From contig NGZR01000001.1 of assembly GCA_002197995.1 (NCBI GenBank), positions 3,968,001 to 4,032,000 on the forward strand: DNA of 64,000 nucleotides, read 5' to 3'. The notes under the pieces are model-generated. The model was not told the origin of the DNA. It saw only the letters and a list, made by a program, of their open reading frames with translations, and made no database searches. Position numbers and translations under genes: made by a program. The stretch's first letter is position 1. Each line of letters starts with the position of its first letter. Positions 23,559 through 36,300 of this stretch are shown in pieces. This DNA comes from Gaeumannomyces sp. JS-464 (Eukaryota > Ascomycota > Sordariomycetes > Magnaporthales > Magnaporthaceae).

Positions 23559-25163
23559 CTACCTGGCCGGCGTCGCAGTTCCTGCCTCGAGTTGCGAGGG
23601 CGTCGCAGGAGTAGTAGCAGCACCCGAGCCTTGCTGCTGCCCCCGCCCAAAGGGCAACCTGAGGTTGCTCAAGAATCCGCCACTCTGCCCTGTGGCTGTG
23701 AGGGCGCAGTGGTCTCGGCAGGGGCCTGCTGGGCCGCGCCAGTTGGTGCAGCCGGACGGAACCGAGCAAAGATGCCTCCGGAGCGATGGGTGTTGTCAGA
23801 ATTCGTGTTGGCCTGAGCTGCGTTCTGGCGCCTCTGGGGCCGCGCAGAGGCGCTGTTGCCGTTCGTGTTGCTGCGGCCTCGGCTTCGGAAGGACATCCAG
23901 GTGCTCTGCGACCTGGGCTGTCTGTTGGATCTCCTCCCGTTTTCGGGCAGTACCACAGTGATAACGCCGGTAGTGGTGTTTTCGGCGCCGTTGGTGCCCT
24001 CGGGGGCGACTGGTCGCGGCTTTGGTGTGTAGTAGTCGGCCTTGCAGAGCGGACAGCAGGCGCGTCTGCTTGTCAACCAAGGATCAACGCAGACGGCGTG
24101 GAAGGCGTGCCCGCACGTCAGGCCGCGCACGTCCTCGTCGTCGTCAAGTGAGTCGATGCAGATGGCACATGTGTCTCCTGAAGTCATGAACTCTGGGGGA
24201 AGAGCAGCGTTGATATGTTCATCATCCTCCTCAGATTCCGAAGTTCTCGCCGCATTTGGCTGAGCAGCCGCCAAATCGGATTGCGCCGGCTGACCCGAGG
24301 CCGGTGTCGCAGTCGTCGTGCTGTCCGTTTTCGGGTCCGCCGCAGTGCTCGTGGATGTGCCCTCCTTCGTCTCAGGTTTCGCAGTCCCATCGGCTCCGGT
24401 TTTCGCCTGGGCGGCGCTGGTCGTCGGCCTCTCTTCAGTCGAGGATCGCTCCTTAGACGCCAGGTCGGGGATGACCCCCTGGACAGACCTCACACTGCCA
24501 GCACGACTCGGGGGAACGTCGACGCCACCGCGTGTTGGGAGACCGTCGTGCGCACGCGAGGCCACCCAGCTCTTGTACTTCTGCATCGGGAACTTCTCGT
24601 TGACCTCGTCCATCGTCATGAGCTTCTTCTCGCGACGACGGCGATGCGGCCTAGGCATGTTCTCGAGGGTGATTGGCTCGCCGTCCTCGTTCACCCGCAT
24701 TGCGCGGTTTCTAGCATTGTAGCGAAAGCAGTACTTGACGCCCACTATGATCCTGTTCGGTTGCACAGCTATTAGACTCTGCGGTTCTACGCACCCGATA
24801 GCCCAGCCGGGCTTTCTTATAGCGGCTCCGAGTCAACCTGCCATGCAGGTCGGCATCGCGGCGCCATCTACCAGGGCATGATGGAAAGTTCAATTGCCTG
24901 ACTTACCAGAGATTCGTGAACACAACTCCAAAGCCGAGGGCAACGAAGAACAGCAGCGGCGAGTTCCCATTGGTATTGTTGGGCGGATTGTTGCCACCGG
25001 GGCTACCGGGACTGCCGTTGACGGACGTGTCGGCCGGCGCAGGGGCGGTGGTGCTCGCAGACGTGGGCGCAGGACCGGAAGGGGGTGCTGAGGAGAGAGT
25101 CTCGGCGGCCTGTCGGACGACGATGCGCACGCCGTCCAGGACAGCCGCGTTGATCAGGCCCAT
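23559..25163 (-). CDS. Membrane-anchored RING-H2 ubiquitin ligase candidate (frame broken)
   Basis: Exon 1 (25163-24907) and exon 2 (24752-23559) join at a split Trp codon across a 154-nt intron. The protein (about 483 residues) has a short N-terminal lumenal or extracellular part rich in Ala/Ser/Pro, and one membrane segment (LLFFVALGFGVVFTNLW) interrupted by the intron. A basic cytosolic stretch (HRRRREKK) and a Ser/Thr-rich linker follow. Then comes a RING-H2: CAICIDSLDDDEDVRGLTCG, HAFHAVCVDPW, CPLCKADYY. The tail is Asn/Gln/Ser-rich. One base is missing near 23688-23690; restoring it replaces a premature stop with SGGFLSNLRLPFGR and the true stop at 23561-23559. By analogy with other TM-RING proteins it probably ubiquitinates membrane or endosomal cargo. 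No specific orthologue was recognised. Confidence 0.88.
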
Positions 25164-28100
25164 GGTGGCCGGTTTTTACCGAGCAAGCAAGCAAAGGAAG
25201 AAAGATACGAAGCGATCGACGCAAGACGGCGGAAGGCTCGAGGGGATGGGCTTCGTTTTAGGAAGACATCGGCGGATGGTTGTCGTCGATGAATCCGGCG
25301 GCCCCAGGGGGCGATGCTGGATTGGCGGGCTCGGGCTCGGGATCAGGTCTGGCTAAGGTGTCGCAGCCGCGGGTGGCTTTATCGCATCCAGAACCAAGGC
25401 GAAACAGAGAGCGACAAGACGCAAGAGAAAATGCGGGAAAAAGGCAAAGGGGAAAAAGAAGAACAAGAAAATGAGCCGGTCGACTAAATCATCCAATTCT
25501 GATGGCCCAAGAAGTGCGAAAGTTTGAGCAAGCCGCCGTGCAGAACAACGATGCTTCTGCGGTTCGGTCCGGGCGCAAAGCAGAGCAAAGGACTGGCGAT
25601 GGGCAGTCGGACGGACTGAGGGCGAAAGGAAAGAGAGGAGGAGGCCGGTCGGGTAGGGTTGGTTGGACGGGGTGCATATGTGGAGAAAGGCTGGCTGGCT
25701 GGCTGGGCTCTTGGTTTAAAAAGGGAGCAAGCAACGCAGCGTTCTCGGGGGAGCGCGCCGCGGATTGGGCGGGAGGAGCGAGGTGGAGGTGTGTGTGGAT
25801 GCGGCCAAGGCCTAATTGCTACTGTGTGCCAGCCAGCAAGTGAGAGAGGTTGACAGGGGGGCGGAGCATGTCACGACCTTTGGTTTTTGGAATCGGATCA
25901 GGCATGGGTCGCTGCGTCGACCACTATGCAGGAAGGCACGCACAGGAGGTTGTGGCGGCCCCCAGTCCGGTCTGGGTCCAGTCCAGTCGGCCAGCTCCAG
26001 GGTTCCTCCAGGACGGGTGGGGATGGAGGAGGAGCGAAAAGAGGGGGTGGATGACGGAGGCACAGCTGGGATGCATTCTCTAACCTTCGCGTCTGTCTGG
26101 CTTTGCCTCTCAGCAGCAGGAGACATGCAGCCGGCTGGGGACCTGCGATGGCGACCCTCTCCTTCTCTGCGTCTATGCCGAAAAGGATCTAGCTGAAAAC
26201 CCTCTGGTTCTGCTTACACTGACAGAGTCCACGACGACGCGTGCTTTTCGACCGGTGCCCAGCCTCGGGAGTCCGCCGATGCATTTTTTTTCCTCCCCCT
26301 CGGTTGGACCGGGCCCTGTCGCGATGACTTGTTGAGTGTGCCGGGCTGCCGACCAGCAGGCCGCCCAAGGCTAGGACGGAGTAGCATCCACGATTGTGGC
26401 TGCCACCAATGCAACTCCGATGCACTCGGCCGGAATCCCGATAGGCGTTGACTCCCGTCATCTCGACACAGAGACTGTGGCGTCGCAATAGATGCTACAC
26501 CGTACGACTACTGCTGCTGCATCTCGTGACGGGCTGAGTGAGGATCACAAACGAACAAAACAACTGTCACTCGCTGACAGCCAGCTCGGGCTGTCTACTG
26601 GGCTCACTCGGAATGTGGAAGACATGGAAGCGGGGCGGGAGCACAGCCTCCCACCCATGCAGTTAATGATACAAATTGTCGACGGCCTGCCGAAAACGGA
26701 ATGCCATCGATGGAGACGCTTGTTCCAAATACCTAGGTAGGTACCACCGACACGGGCGAGAGGGCGGGCAGGTGCTGTCAGCTTTCATGCGCAGCCAGCC
26801 CAACGCCCAAAAAGACAAAAACAAAAATAAAAACCGCTCGTCCGCCTGGCGAATCCGAAGCGCCCCAAGGGGGTGGGGATCTGCCGTGGCTGCGATCGCG
26901 TCGCGGCGGCTAAAACTGGTCCGCCCGGCTGCTTTGTCGCTGGTCGCAAGAAACCGGAATTCGCGGAGGTCTGCATGTGGAAGCCGTGGTGTGAGCATGT
27001 CCTGACCTCCTGGGCGCCAGCACACACGAACACGCACACACACGCGGCAGGGCGAAGCCACACTTGGCTCCTTCGCGATCTGCTATTATTGCTGTTGTTG
27101 CACAGACTCTGATTTGATTTGATTCTCAGCCCAGTTTGCTTCTTACAGATCATTTCTATGCGGAACTGGCGGCATGGAAGCCCAAAAAGCCTTTTCCTTA
27201 CCCGATTTTTTGACGGGCTAGCCTCTTCAACACGGTAGGTTCCTCATCCTGCCGTGCGAGGATGCTGCCTGTCGGCCGAGGCTTGTTTGTTGATGGATCG
27301 CAGGAGCACCACCTAGGGGCCCTAGGGCTACCTAGCCTAGCGTGCTCGGCTTGTTCGTCCGTTGTCTTCTCGTATCGGCTGTTTGTCTCGCACAAAACTC
27401 GCAGCCAGGATGCAAAGACGGGCACGGATTGGGGCCAGGAGTTGTTCCAGAAGCTGATTCATTCGTCGTGGTCTGTGTCTCCAAATGTCCGTGCGTCGAC
27501 TGCCCGTGTGAGACGTTATCCCTTTGTTGGACGAATTGGGTCCGAGAGTCCCTCATCTGCCCACCCGCCATCCGCGGACCCCAATGCACCGCCAACTGTG
27601 ATTGAACATGGCGGCGGGCAGGAGCCCCCGAAGATCCAGACCCTGCTGGATGGAGGTTGGCGTTTCTTTTTTACGGTTCAGCCCATTCCACCCGGGCACC
27701 GCCGCAGGGACGAAGGGCGCCGGCATGGCGGCCAGGGCTGGCTTCGCTCCGCCTCTTTGTTCCCGGCCATGTCTCTATGCCTGCATCACGGCCGCCCGAT
27801 GGACGTCAACTGATTCCCTAGTCCACCTAGGCTAAGGTTTCTCACCAAGGTGCAGAGATGCTACCTAGAGCCAACACTTTGCAGGAAGGGGAAAAAAAAA
27901 AAGAAAAAAAAAAAAAGGAAAAAAAAGTGCCGGCCCGTTGCTGGGATGTGCCAGCCGGACGGGGCGAACTGACGGCTTGTCCATATGATCTTCCTTGCCA
28001 ATCTTATCTTTTGGCTCGGATGCGAGTCGCTGCCGCGCTTCGCTGCGCGGCTAGGGGGAAAGAAGGTTGAGCTTGTGTCACTCGATTTTGCACGCTAGCA

Positions 28101-30293
28101 TTCCATTCTGACGCGATACCTTCCTTTTTCTTTTTGCTGCCGTTGCTCGGACGCATGCATCTAGCCCACCACACAAACCTTCGCAAACGCGCCCGGGACG
28201 CACGGATAGGCGCAGATGGCGGTCCAAAAGCCGAGATGGGCCGAAATAAGTCAAGCAGCAGCAGGTTTATCCGCAGCGATGGATTTCGAGGTCAAGGATT
28301 GCCATCGTGACCCGCGGGGCCCGGTCGACATCCACCGAAAGATAAAAATCTCGTTTCGGCGGCGTCCGGGCGACCGGTCTTTAATTCCCAGCAGCACCCC
28401 GGCTTGGAGCCAAGGCATTCGCGGTTCCCGTCAGTCGGGCCCCGTACTCGCATCGCAAAGAGCGCGAAGGCCTCTCGAAATCCCACCAACGGCCGAAGCG
28501 GGTTTGTCATGGAGCTATCCGAGTCTCGAAAGTCGATGATGTCCACACACGTTAAAACACTCTTGGGGAATTTGCTGGTCGGTACCCGCGGAGACATGAC
28601 GAAAGAAAAGTAGAAGAGCAAGAAGAGAAGAACATTCGTGGGCGCAAAAAAGTGCCCCGGGCGCTGACTTGGCACTCAGAGTGGAAACCCATTCTGACTC
28701 TGACATGAGCAGCGGCTGGCAAAAGCGCAAAAGACTCCAGGAAAACGGAGCTACAGTGTCCAGATCTCGACTCGGCCAATCCATGTCCCGGCCTGTGCAG
28801 CCATTCACCAACCCCGTCAAATGACAGAAGCTTCCTAGAGTTTTGGTTATTAGGAATCATATGCCACCAAGCCCCCCCTCTCCTGACGCGGCCAGCAAGC
28901 CTCTGCAGAGCACGGGACCTAGATAGTAGCTGCCATCATCGGCACCATCCCCTCATCGCGCCTCTGCCATTGCGACGACGCCGAGAGGCTTGGCTTGACT
29001 TTGACCGAATGCACTGCTCTAATAGGCGGGCAGCGGGTGCAGCAGCATGTCTAAGCCCCAGTCTCCACATCCTCAAGCCGGCCGGAAGGGGCGGTGGGGG
29101 AAAAGCATCGGGAACTGTCAATCCACACGGCACCCGCAAATAAAGCCGACAATTATTGGTTATGACGCTCCCTCTGCCCAATGTATGTAAACAACGTTTC
29201 GAAATTGCTGGCGCCCTGCCTCCCTGGGCAGTCTGGGGGGCTCCCCGCAGCCCTGGAGCAGAGGGCAAGTCTGGCCGAGTTCAACGGGCGACCTCGAAAC
29301 AAAACGAGAAGGGGGCTGTCCCTCCAATTCTGGAACGGTGTACTAGTAGCTCGTGGGATGATGGGCGATGATTGGGACAAGACAAGGAATAAAGGTCGTT
29401 ACGTCTTGCTCCTACTACGCCCGAGTAATTTCCCCGCACGCACGGCAAACGCCGCTCTCGTGATGGACTCATCCAGGCTCTGCTGTATGGCCATGAACAG
29501 CAGGCCATGTCGTCACCGTCCCGGCATTGTCGCATTGGTGCTGCCGATCGCCCTCCGCTCCTGCTGCTTGTATTTGTCAAGCTGATGACAGCGGCACACG
29601 TGACGGTATCTATCTTCATCCTAGCGCTCGCCGACTGTGAGCATGTGGACGCCCGAGAAGTTCAGCCAACCAGGTCCCGAGCCAAGGCGCAGTAGGCATT
29701 CTGTTAACAGGTGGTGGTTGCTCAGCCTCGGGAAGAAACGGCTTGGCCGCCGTTGTCAAAAATCGCCCGGGTTGTGGGGATGGTGACGGCCCACGGGCAC
29801 GCTCTTTGCCACTGCTGGTGTGCCGGTTGACAAATAATATCATGCCATGCGACTGCCGGTTGGTGCCGCCGTGCGTCAGACTGAGCTCCTTTGGATGGTG
29901 GCGGTGGCGCCATGAGCACAGCAAGAAGTAGCAGACATCGAGCCCAGACATCGTAACCACCTGCCCACTTTCGGCTCCGGCCGTGGAGAACCCAGAGAGA
30001 GCTCCGGAGCCCAGACCAGCCGGGCCGGAACCGGAGACGGACGGTGTTTCGGCCGGCGGCTGGACGCGAACCCGGCGGTTTGCTTCTGCATGCCCCACAC
30101 CGGGGACGAGTGGGGTAGGCTGTCGATTCCTTTTGCGTGCCGGCGCGCATCAGCTGCAGCCAGCTCGCGTTGCATCATGCACCCTACGCGACGACCGCTT
30201 CTGAACTTTTAACCTTGCTGTCACCACTCGCCTAACCTACTGCATATCCTACCCTTGATACACCTTGTGGTCCGAGAGAAGCCGAAAGAGGAC
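25164..30293. other. 5.1-kb gene-poor region
   Basis: It lies upstream of both the RING gene (-) and the cyclophilin gene (+), so it contains two promoters. The rest shows only short overlapping open frames with no recognisable protein. Notable contents are recurring ACCTAGG-type motifs (26730-26744, 27311-27340, 27824-27834), a CA-rich stretch near 27025-27045, and an A-rich block at 27889-27927. No tRNA-like box A/box B pair was spotted by eye. Confidence 0.5.
27889..27927. repeat. A-rich low-complexity block
   Basis: Several A runs of 8-13 bases separated by single or double G. Noncoding. Confidence 0.85.
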
Positions 30294-31213
30294 ATGGCGC
30301 CCACCCAGCTTCCCGAGTCGGGGAACCCTCTGTAAGAACCAGCCGTTTCCATACATGTATAGCACATGGGTCTGTCGCATGGGGCAGCACAAAAGCAACC
30401 AACGCTAATACATGCCACCCACAGCGTCTTCTTCGACATGACCCTAGGAGGTGAGAATCCCTTCTTCTTACTCCCTTCCCTTCCTTTCCCAGAAAAGGAC
30501 AAACGTGGACGAACAGCCAAAACCACGTAGCCGTGCAACCTAACACACACCACACCTCCCCCCCAAAACAGGCGAGCCCCTCGGCCGCATAACCTTTGAG
30601 CTCTTCAAGGACGTGGTGCCGCGCACGGCCGAGAACTTCCGGCAGTACTGCACGGGCGAGCACCGCAACTCCCAGGGCCGCCCCCAGGGCTACAAGGGCT
30701 CGCGCTTCCACCGCATCATCCAGGACTTCATGTGCCAGGGCGGCGACTTCCTGCACGGCGACGGCACCGGCTCCGCCTGCATATACGGCACCAAGAGCTT
30801 CGCCGACGAGAACTTTGTCCTCAAGCACGACCGGCCCGGCCTGCTTTCCATGGCTGTACGTGCGCGTTGCTCGCTTTCTTTTTTTACTGCATAATCCCCC
30901 TACCTCCTCTTCTTCTTGGCTCTCTTCCTTCTTCCTTCTATTTCCACCACCCCCAAAGAGTGTCCTTTGTTGATTACTGACTTCACAACCACCCACCTTC
31001 CAATTCTCCCAGAACTCGGGCCCAAACACCAACGGCTCTCAGTTCTTCATCACCACCAAGCCCACGCCCTTTCTCGACGGCAAACATGTCGTCTTCGGCA
31101 AGGTCGTCGACGGCATGGACGTCGTGCGCAAGATGGAGGCCACTAAGACTGGCCACCGTGGCAAGGACATGCCTAACCTGGATGTCATCGTTGCCCAGTG
31201 CGGCGAGATGTGA
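30294..31213 (+). CDS. Cyclophilin H-type peptidyl-prolyl isomerase
   Basis: Four exons, 30294-30331, 30425-30450, 30572-30855 and 31013-31213, encode 182 residues with every junction in phase. Exon 2 is only 26 nt. The product catalyses proline cis-trans isomerisation. The N-terminal extension before [12 protein letters not shown] and the C-terminal VIVAQCGEM fit the CypH/USA-CyP group, which associates with the U4/U6 snRNP in the spliceosome. Active-site residues are kept: Arg69 in FHRII, Phe74 and Gln77 in FMCQGG, Phe128 in QFFIT, and His141 in DGKHVVFG. The position equal to Trp121 of human CypA, key for cyclosporin binding, is Phe136 here (TPFLDGKH). An assignment to cytosolic CypA is less likely. 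Confidence 0.95.
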
Positions 31214-32103
31214 AGGGCGTGGCTGTGGGGTTTCTGCAGATGGCGGCTCTTGTACCAAACAAACCAAGGACCGGGGAAGCAAATTATGGGGGATACCTTT
31301 GTTTTTATTCTCTAATAACCAAGGGGTTGTCGTCCTACAGGAATGCAATCCACACCACAAGTGAATGTATACTACATGAGCGCACGACATTGTCTACATG
31401 ACAATACCCTACATCACATATTATTCCTTGCTTGAAAATCCACGGCATCTGCTTTAGACGAAGCTAAACTATGACTGACTGATCTAATCATCTCAGTGAG
31501 GAAGAGATCGAGTATCTAGCTAAGTTGCTGCAAGAAATAAGAACCTGGGAACTCAACGACGTGCATGTGGCTTGTCGCCCTGAAGGAAATTCACGCAAGG
31601 TAGCCCCTACGGCCTCCCGAAAGTAGGCTAGGGAGTACCACGCAGAGAATGAATGACTTTGAAATGAAACGGGGAAAGGGTATCTTCAACAATGCAATGA
31701 ACCGGAAATCTGTCTGTCTCCTTAACGCCCATCACTTCATGCAGGGGGCCTCAAGCCCTTTTCCCTTAGACTCCTTTCCCAAGTGAAATAAAAACCAATG
31801 CCAAAAACAAAAACTCGGAAACAAGACGTTGAATGACGTAAAATCCATTTGCTAGTATGCGAATGCTGGGCTCTCACTGTTTAGAGAGCCTATGCCATCA
31901 ATATCCCCAGATATGAAAACGAGAAGGGGCAGACCGAAAAAAGTAAGCCAGAAAAAAATGATTCAAGATGTACAGAGAAAAGAAAGGGTATCGAATCCCC
32001 AAAGAAGGAGAAAATAAAACGAAGAGAAGAAGAAGAAGAAGAAGGTAAATCCAGAATAGTAGGAAAAGAAGAACGCCTGTGCGCCTCGGAGATGCTCTAC
32101 TCT
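31214..32103. other. Convergent 3' flank of cyclophilin and LPMO-like genes
   Basis: 890 bases, AT-richer than the genes, with a short GAA repeat near 32021-32044. No gene was recognised. Confidence 0.55.
32021..32044. repeat. GAA trinucleotide repeat
   Basis: A short, nearly perfect GAA/AGA tract just downstream of the LPMO-like gene. Noncoding. Confidence 0.8.
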
Positions 32104-33393
32104 TTAGGGAGCAGCGCCGTACCAGCCTTGACCGCGGGGGCGGACAGTGGGTGCGGTGCGGGCAGAAGAGGCCGAAGTAGTAATGACGGCACGGCTCGTA
32201 GCATCCACAGTCACAGTCTTGGTCTGGATCGACGGCGGGGGTGTAACATAGACCGTGGTGATGCCCTTAGTGACGGTGACGTACTTGATGCGGGAGGTGT
32301 GAGTCGAGGTAGACGTGGAAGCCGTGGTGGTGGGCTTGGGAGGAAGCGACGGCGCCGGCGTCGTCACACTTGGCGGAGAGTTGCCGCCATTGCCTCCGGC
32401 TGGCGCGCCATTCACCTTGACTTGGAACCTGCCCATGGAGAGCTGCTCCGGGATGGCGGCAAGTTTGAGGTCCTGCTTCTTGTTGAAACTGAAAGAGAAA
32501 CTGCCAGACGAGCTGAGGCCATGGTTGCCGGCAGAGGCCTTGCTGTTGGCCGCGTTCTTGCACTTGGGGCCCTTGACCTCGCCGAGGTCGGGACTGCACT
32601 CGTCGACGATGGCGACCTCCATGCACGAGCTGTAGAACTCGGGGGTCGTGACCTTGACGGCACCCAGGTGCTCGTTGTCAGGGGCACCCTGCCTCTTAGA
32701 AATGGTGCTGTAGTCCCAGACCCAGTACAGGGTGATGTCCTGACCAGGCTTGACGTTGTCGGGCAGCTGAATGTCGTTCTGGCACCAGTGGTTCATACCC
32801 TGGCCGTCGGTCGATGCCTGGTTGGCGATCTTGTACTCGGCCTTCCTTTGGTCGGCGTTGGGGTTTCCGTCCTCGAAGCAGCGTCCGTCGTCGTAGTTCC
32901 TGGTGGCCAGGAGCCAGCCGGACTTGTCACCTCCATTTCCGTCAGGGGTCCACTTCTTGTGGACGTTGTCGAACTGCTCGTTGTCCCTGGGCTTGGTGGT
33001 GGCGTAGATGTAGACGGTGCCCTGGTTCTTTGGCTTGGGAGGCGAGTCCATCCACTTTGTGACGTGGCCGTTCTCCAGATACCTGAGCGCAATGACGTCG
33101 TTGGGAGCAGCCTTGAGCTTCGGGAATTTGGGGTCCTTGTAGCTGTTGGCGACCGACCTGCCAGTGGCAGGGTTGCAGAGCGGCTGTCCGGCGGTGCTGC
33201 CAACAATCTTCATCATGTTGGCATTGGCGTCGCCGGTACGGGGCACGAAGCTGCGGGAAAAACCAGGAGGGTCCAGGAGTTTGCCGTTCGGGCCGACGCG
33301 CTTCAGCTGCTCGACCCACGAGTGGGCGTCGACAAGCTGCTGGCCAGAGAGAAGGAGGAGCGCCGAGGCTGCGGTAGCGGTGGTGAGCTTCAT
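32104..33393 (-). CDS. Secreted LPMO-like protein with N-terminal histidine (DUF7492-type)
   Basis: Intronless, 429 residues. A signal peptide (MKLTTATAASALLLL...) ends in VDA, so the predicted mature protein starts at His24 (HSWVEQLKRVGPNGKLLD). An N-terminal His is the first ligand of the copper histidine brace of lytic polysaccharide monooxygenases. A second His lies in ENGHVTKW, and an aromatic-rich strand DITLYWVWDYS could supply the axial Tyr. Repeated Cys (CNPATG, RCFEDG, HWCQND, SSCMEV, DECSPD, PKCKN) suggest disulfides. The last ~110 residues are Ser/Thr/Pro-rich, without a binding module. The start at 33393 is chosen because the signal peptide begins there; the frame is open upstream to 33573 but holds no signal. 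Copper binding and any substrate are inference. Confidence 0.8.
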   Translation of the reverse strand: MKLTTATAASALLLLSGQQLVDAHSWVEQLKRVGPNGKLLDPPGFSRSFVPRTGDANANMMKIVGSTAGQPLCNPATGRSVANSYKDPKFPKLKAAPNDVIALRYLENGHVTKWMDSPPKPKNQGTVYIYATTKPRDNEQFDNVHKKWTPDGNGGDKSGWLLATRNYDDGRCFEDGNPNADQRKAEYKIANQASTDGQGMNHWCQNDIQLPDNVKPGQDITLYWVWDYSTISKRQGAPDNEHLGAVKVTTPEFYSSCMEVAIVDECSPDLGEVKGPKCKNAANSKASAGNHGLSSSGSFSFSFNKKQDLKLAAIPEQLSMGRFQVKVNGAPAGGNGGNSPPSVTTPAPSLPPKPTTTASTSTSTHTSRIKYVTVTKGITTVYVTPPPSIQTKTVTVDATSRAVITTSASSARTAPTVRPRGQGWYGAAP

Positions 33394-36300
33394 CTTGGCG
33401 TCGATGAAGGGAGATGGTGAGATGGGGCTTGAATGATGATGGGGAGACAAAAGAGGTAGGTGTAGTCTCGAGTGATAAAGAAATGGGAGCTGCAGAGCTG
33501 CTTGTGATGTTGTTTGTGCTTTAAAGGGAACTATTCTGAAGGAAAACCCGTGCGCAAGTTGTCTTTTTATCAAGATGCTCTTGGGCGTTGACGGTCGCGC
33601 TGCGAAGCCCTTTGGAACTATGGCAGAAGAACTGAAAGAAGTAGAAAAATGGAGACGTTGTCAAAGGAGGGTGGCGGCGTGGCTCGCAGAAAAAAAGAGA
33701 GACTGTTCGTCGGTTGACCAGAACGCGTTCTTTGTTGTTGACTTTGTGGATTTGGAGCCGCCTCGAAGGGTGAGGATCCGAGGAACGCAGAGAACGGGAT
33801 GGAGGAGGGGCGAGAGGGATGGAGTAAAAAAAGATTATGTAGAGGGGCGGGCTGGCGGGTGTGCGTCGGCGAGGGAAGGTGCGATCACGCGCGGCGTGGA
33901 AGGCGGTCAGTCCTGCTGAATGGGGCCGAACAAAGAAATGAATAGGGAACCATCGAGTCACTCTGCTTCCCGTCACCCGTGGCTCACAAAGACATTGTGG
34001 TCGTCGAAGCGGCCAACAATGAAACCCCACTATCCTTCTGGCCCCTCTTCGTTGTTCCTGCTCCCAACCGTTTTTTTTTTGCCTGTCCTCGGGTGGCTGA
34101 TGTGCAGACGAGCAGCAAGAGATGTCACTGTGGTTCGAAAGCACAAGTCGCCAGGCAAGTGGATGTTGGTGATATTAGATCGGATGGATGGTCTGGCTGG
34201 CTGATGTCGACGGTGCTTGACCTGGCAAGACGCGGTGATTAGGTATGGATATATCCCAAGGTGTGGCGGTGAGGTGAGTCGAGGGTGACAGCGAGGTGAC
34301 AGCGAGGTGAGAGGCACGACGAGGAGGAGGAGGGGATCCAGGGTCTATGTAAGTCGTGGTGCCGGCCCTCAGCAATAAACAAAAACGGGTCCCGTAGCAC
34401 AGGCCGTGGTTCGGGAGACAAATTTGCAGCAGGGGTGCAAAAAATTGGGATGGAAAAGATGGGCCAAAATCACTTGATGCCGGCAAGACGCATTCACTGG
34501 GCCTCGAGGCATGCTCGCGGAGACATGGCGCAAGAGAGACAGGGGCCATGAAGCCGCACACGAGGAAGGGGGGCCCATATCGGAAGGCCCTCGAGCTTTG
34601 CCGTCTGTAACGAAACGCAGGCCAAGGTACCCGCCCATCCAACAGCTCAGCACCCTGTCGTCCATGGTCCGGACAGGGGTTGGGTGCGCCGCCAGATATG
34701 CGAGGCCCCGGGAGGGTGTGTGTGCCAAAGCTTGGCTTGCGCATCATGGCGATCACTGATTTTCCCATGCTGCGGGCATAGGGCAGCCCCATGGGCAAGG
34801 GCACAAGTAGGGGGTGGGCAGCACCCGCGGGCCTGTAACCGTTGTGTCGCGTGTGGGAGCCAGTCAAAGCAGCGGCGACGAGATTGCGGCCGGGTAAATG
34901 GTCGCACACCGGCGCGCCTGTTCGCAGGCCGTGTGGCAGAGCAGGGCGGGCCGCGTTGCACACGTATGCATTCACTCGTTCACTCGTATGGAGATGGAGA
35001 CGTGGTGAGGAAGCGAGGGCAGCAGGGGAGCAACACGCAGGGCCAACGACTCCGGCTGGGCCAGGCCGTGGCGGTCGGAAGCTGTCCCGCCTTGATGGGA
35101 ACCAAATCTAGCGGTGATGCCACGGAAGGATGCGTGGTGGCTTTGCCTGGCTGGCGTGTTCGATGGGCAAGCAACGATGGCCAGCGACGGCCTGTTCGTC
35201 ATGGACACGCAGTGGGGTGGTGGTGGCTAGTGCGCGGCAGCAGGCGCCGGCGTCGACGAGGGTGGACTCATTCGTATGCTATTCTCAACGCTGCACGTGG
35301 GCGACGATGAGGTCTGGACAAGCACCACCCGAGTGAATTCGAGAGGACGTCGGGCGGGACAGCACGTCGGGCCCAGATGGGACGGGTGGGGGAGCTTCGT
35401 TGAGCCCCATGCAGGCGCCGGCTGCAGGGGTCCCGATGCGAATCGATCGTCGGCTGTTGATCTCACTTGTCACTCGGCCAGCGAAAACGCAGCGCTGCGG
35501 TACGCCACAGCAGGCGCCCGCAACCGACGGACCCCCGGCCGCCTTGACATCCGGAACGCCAGGGCGCTGCAGGGGTAGGCCATTCCCGCAGCGTCAACCT
35601 GGCTCGTCCAGTCGCCCCAGGGCGGGCCTGTGCGCTCGCTGTCCGTTGCAGCAGCCAGTGCCGAGCCGCAAACCAGTGGCTGGCGTGCATCCATGCCAAG
35701 CACCACATCCCGGCACAACGAAGCGTTCGAGTCGGCTGGAACACGCGCGCCCGTCGGCGGCTAAAAATGGCAAGCGCTGGCGGCCACGATGGCAGCACAA
35801 CCCATTTCTGGTCTGTTCTGGGGCTTCCTTTTCAAATTTGGCCCGTTGCTGCGCGAAAAAGAAGGAATCAAACCATCTCGCATGCATGGTATAATCTCCG
35901 TATGCGCCCCGAGAAAACAGTCGACCGTCCGGGAGACCCAAGGCAAACGCAAATGTCGGGCGTCGTCGCCATCGTCCTGCATGCGGCGTGTGTAGCCCAC
36001 ACATACCTGGTATGCCTACCTTGACTCGACCTCCCAAGGTTGATAGCGGCGATTCCATCTTGTGTGCTTGTTCGCCGCCCGCGTCAAAACATGCGTGGAT
36101 GTTTCAACTTTAATCGTGCTGATCAAGGTCCACTCGCCCGAGCGTCCACGCCGTCGCAACTGAAATTTTTGGACGAAAAAAACATAGGTATGCGTATGCG
36201 CGATTACAAGATGGGCATCTGCAGATAACCTAGATGCACGTTGACCGGGCTGCAGGACGGGCGGTCGGGCTTTTTGTTCCAAAACCTTGACGTTTGGTGC

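Noticed and set aside
27889..27927. A-rich block as a retroposon poly-A tail
   Set aside because: No coding remnant, RT-like frame or flanking target duplication was recognised next to it.
32092..33420. 442-codon plus-strand open frame opposite the LPMO-like gene
   Set aside because: Antisense shadow rich in Gly/Arg/Val with no motif. The minus-strand frame has a signal peptide and conserved segments.
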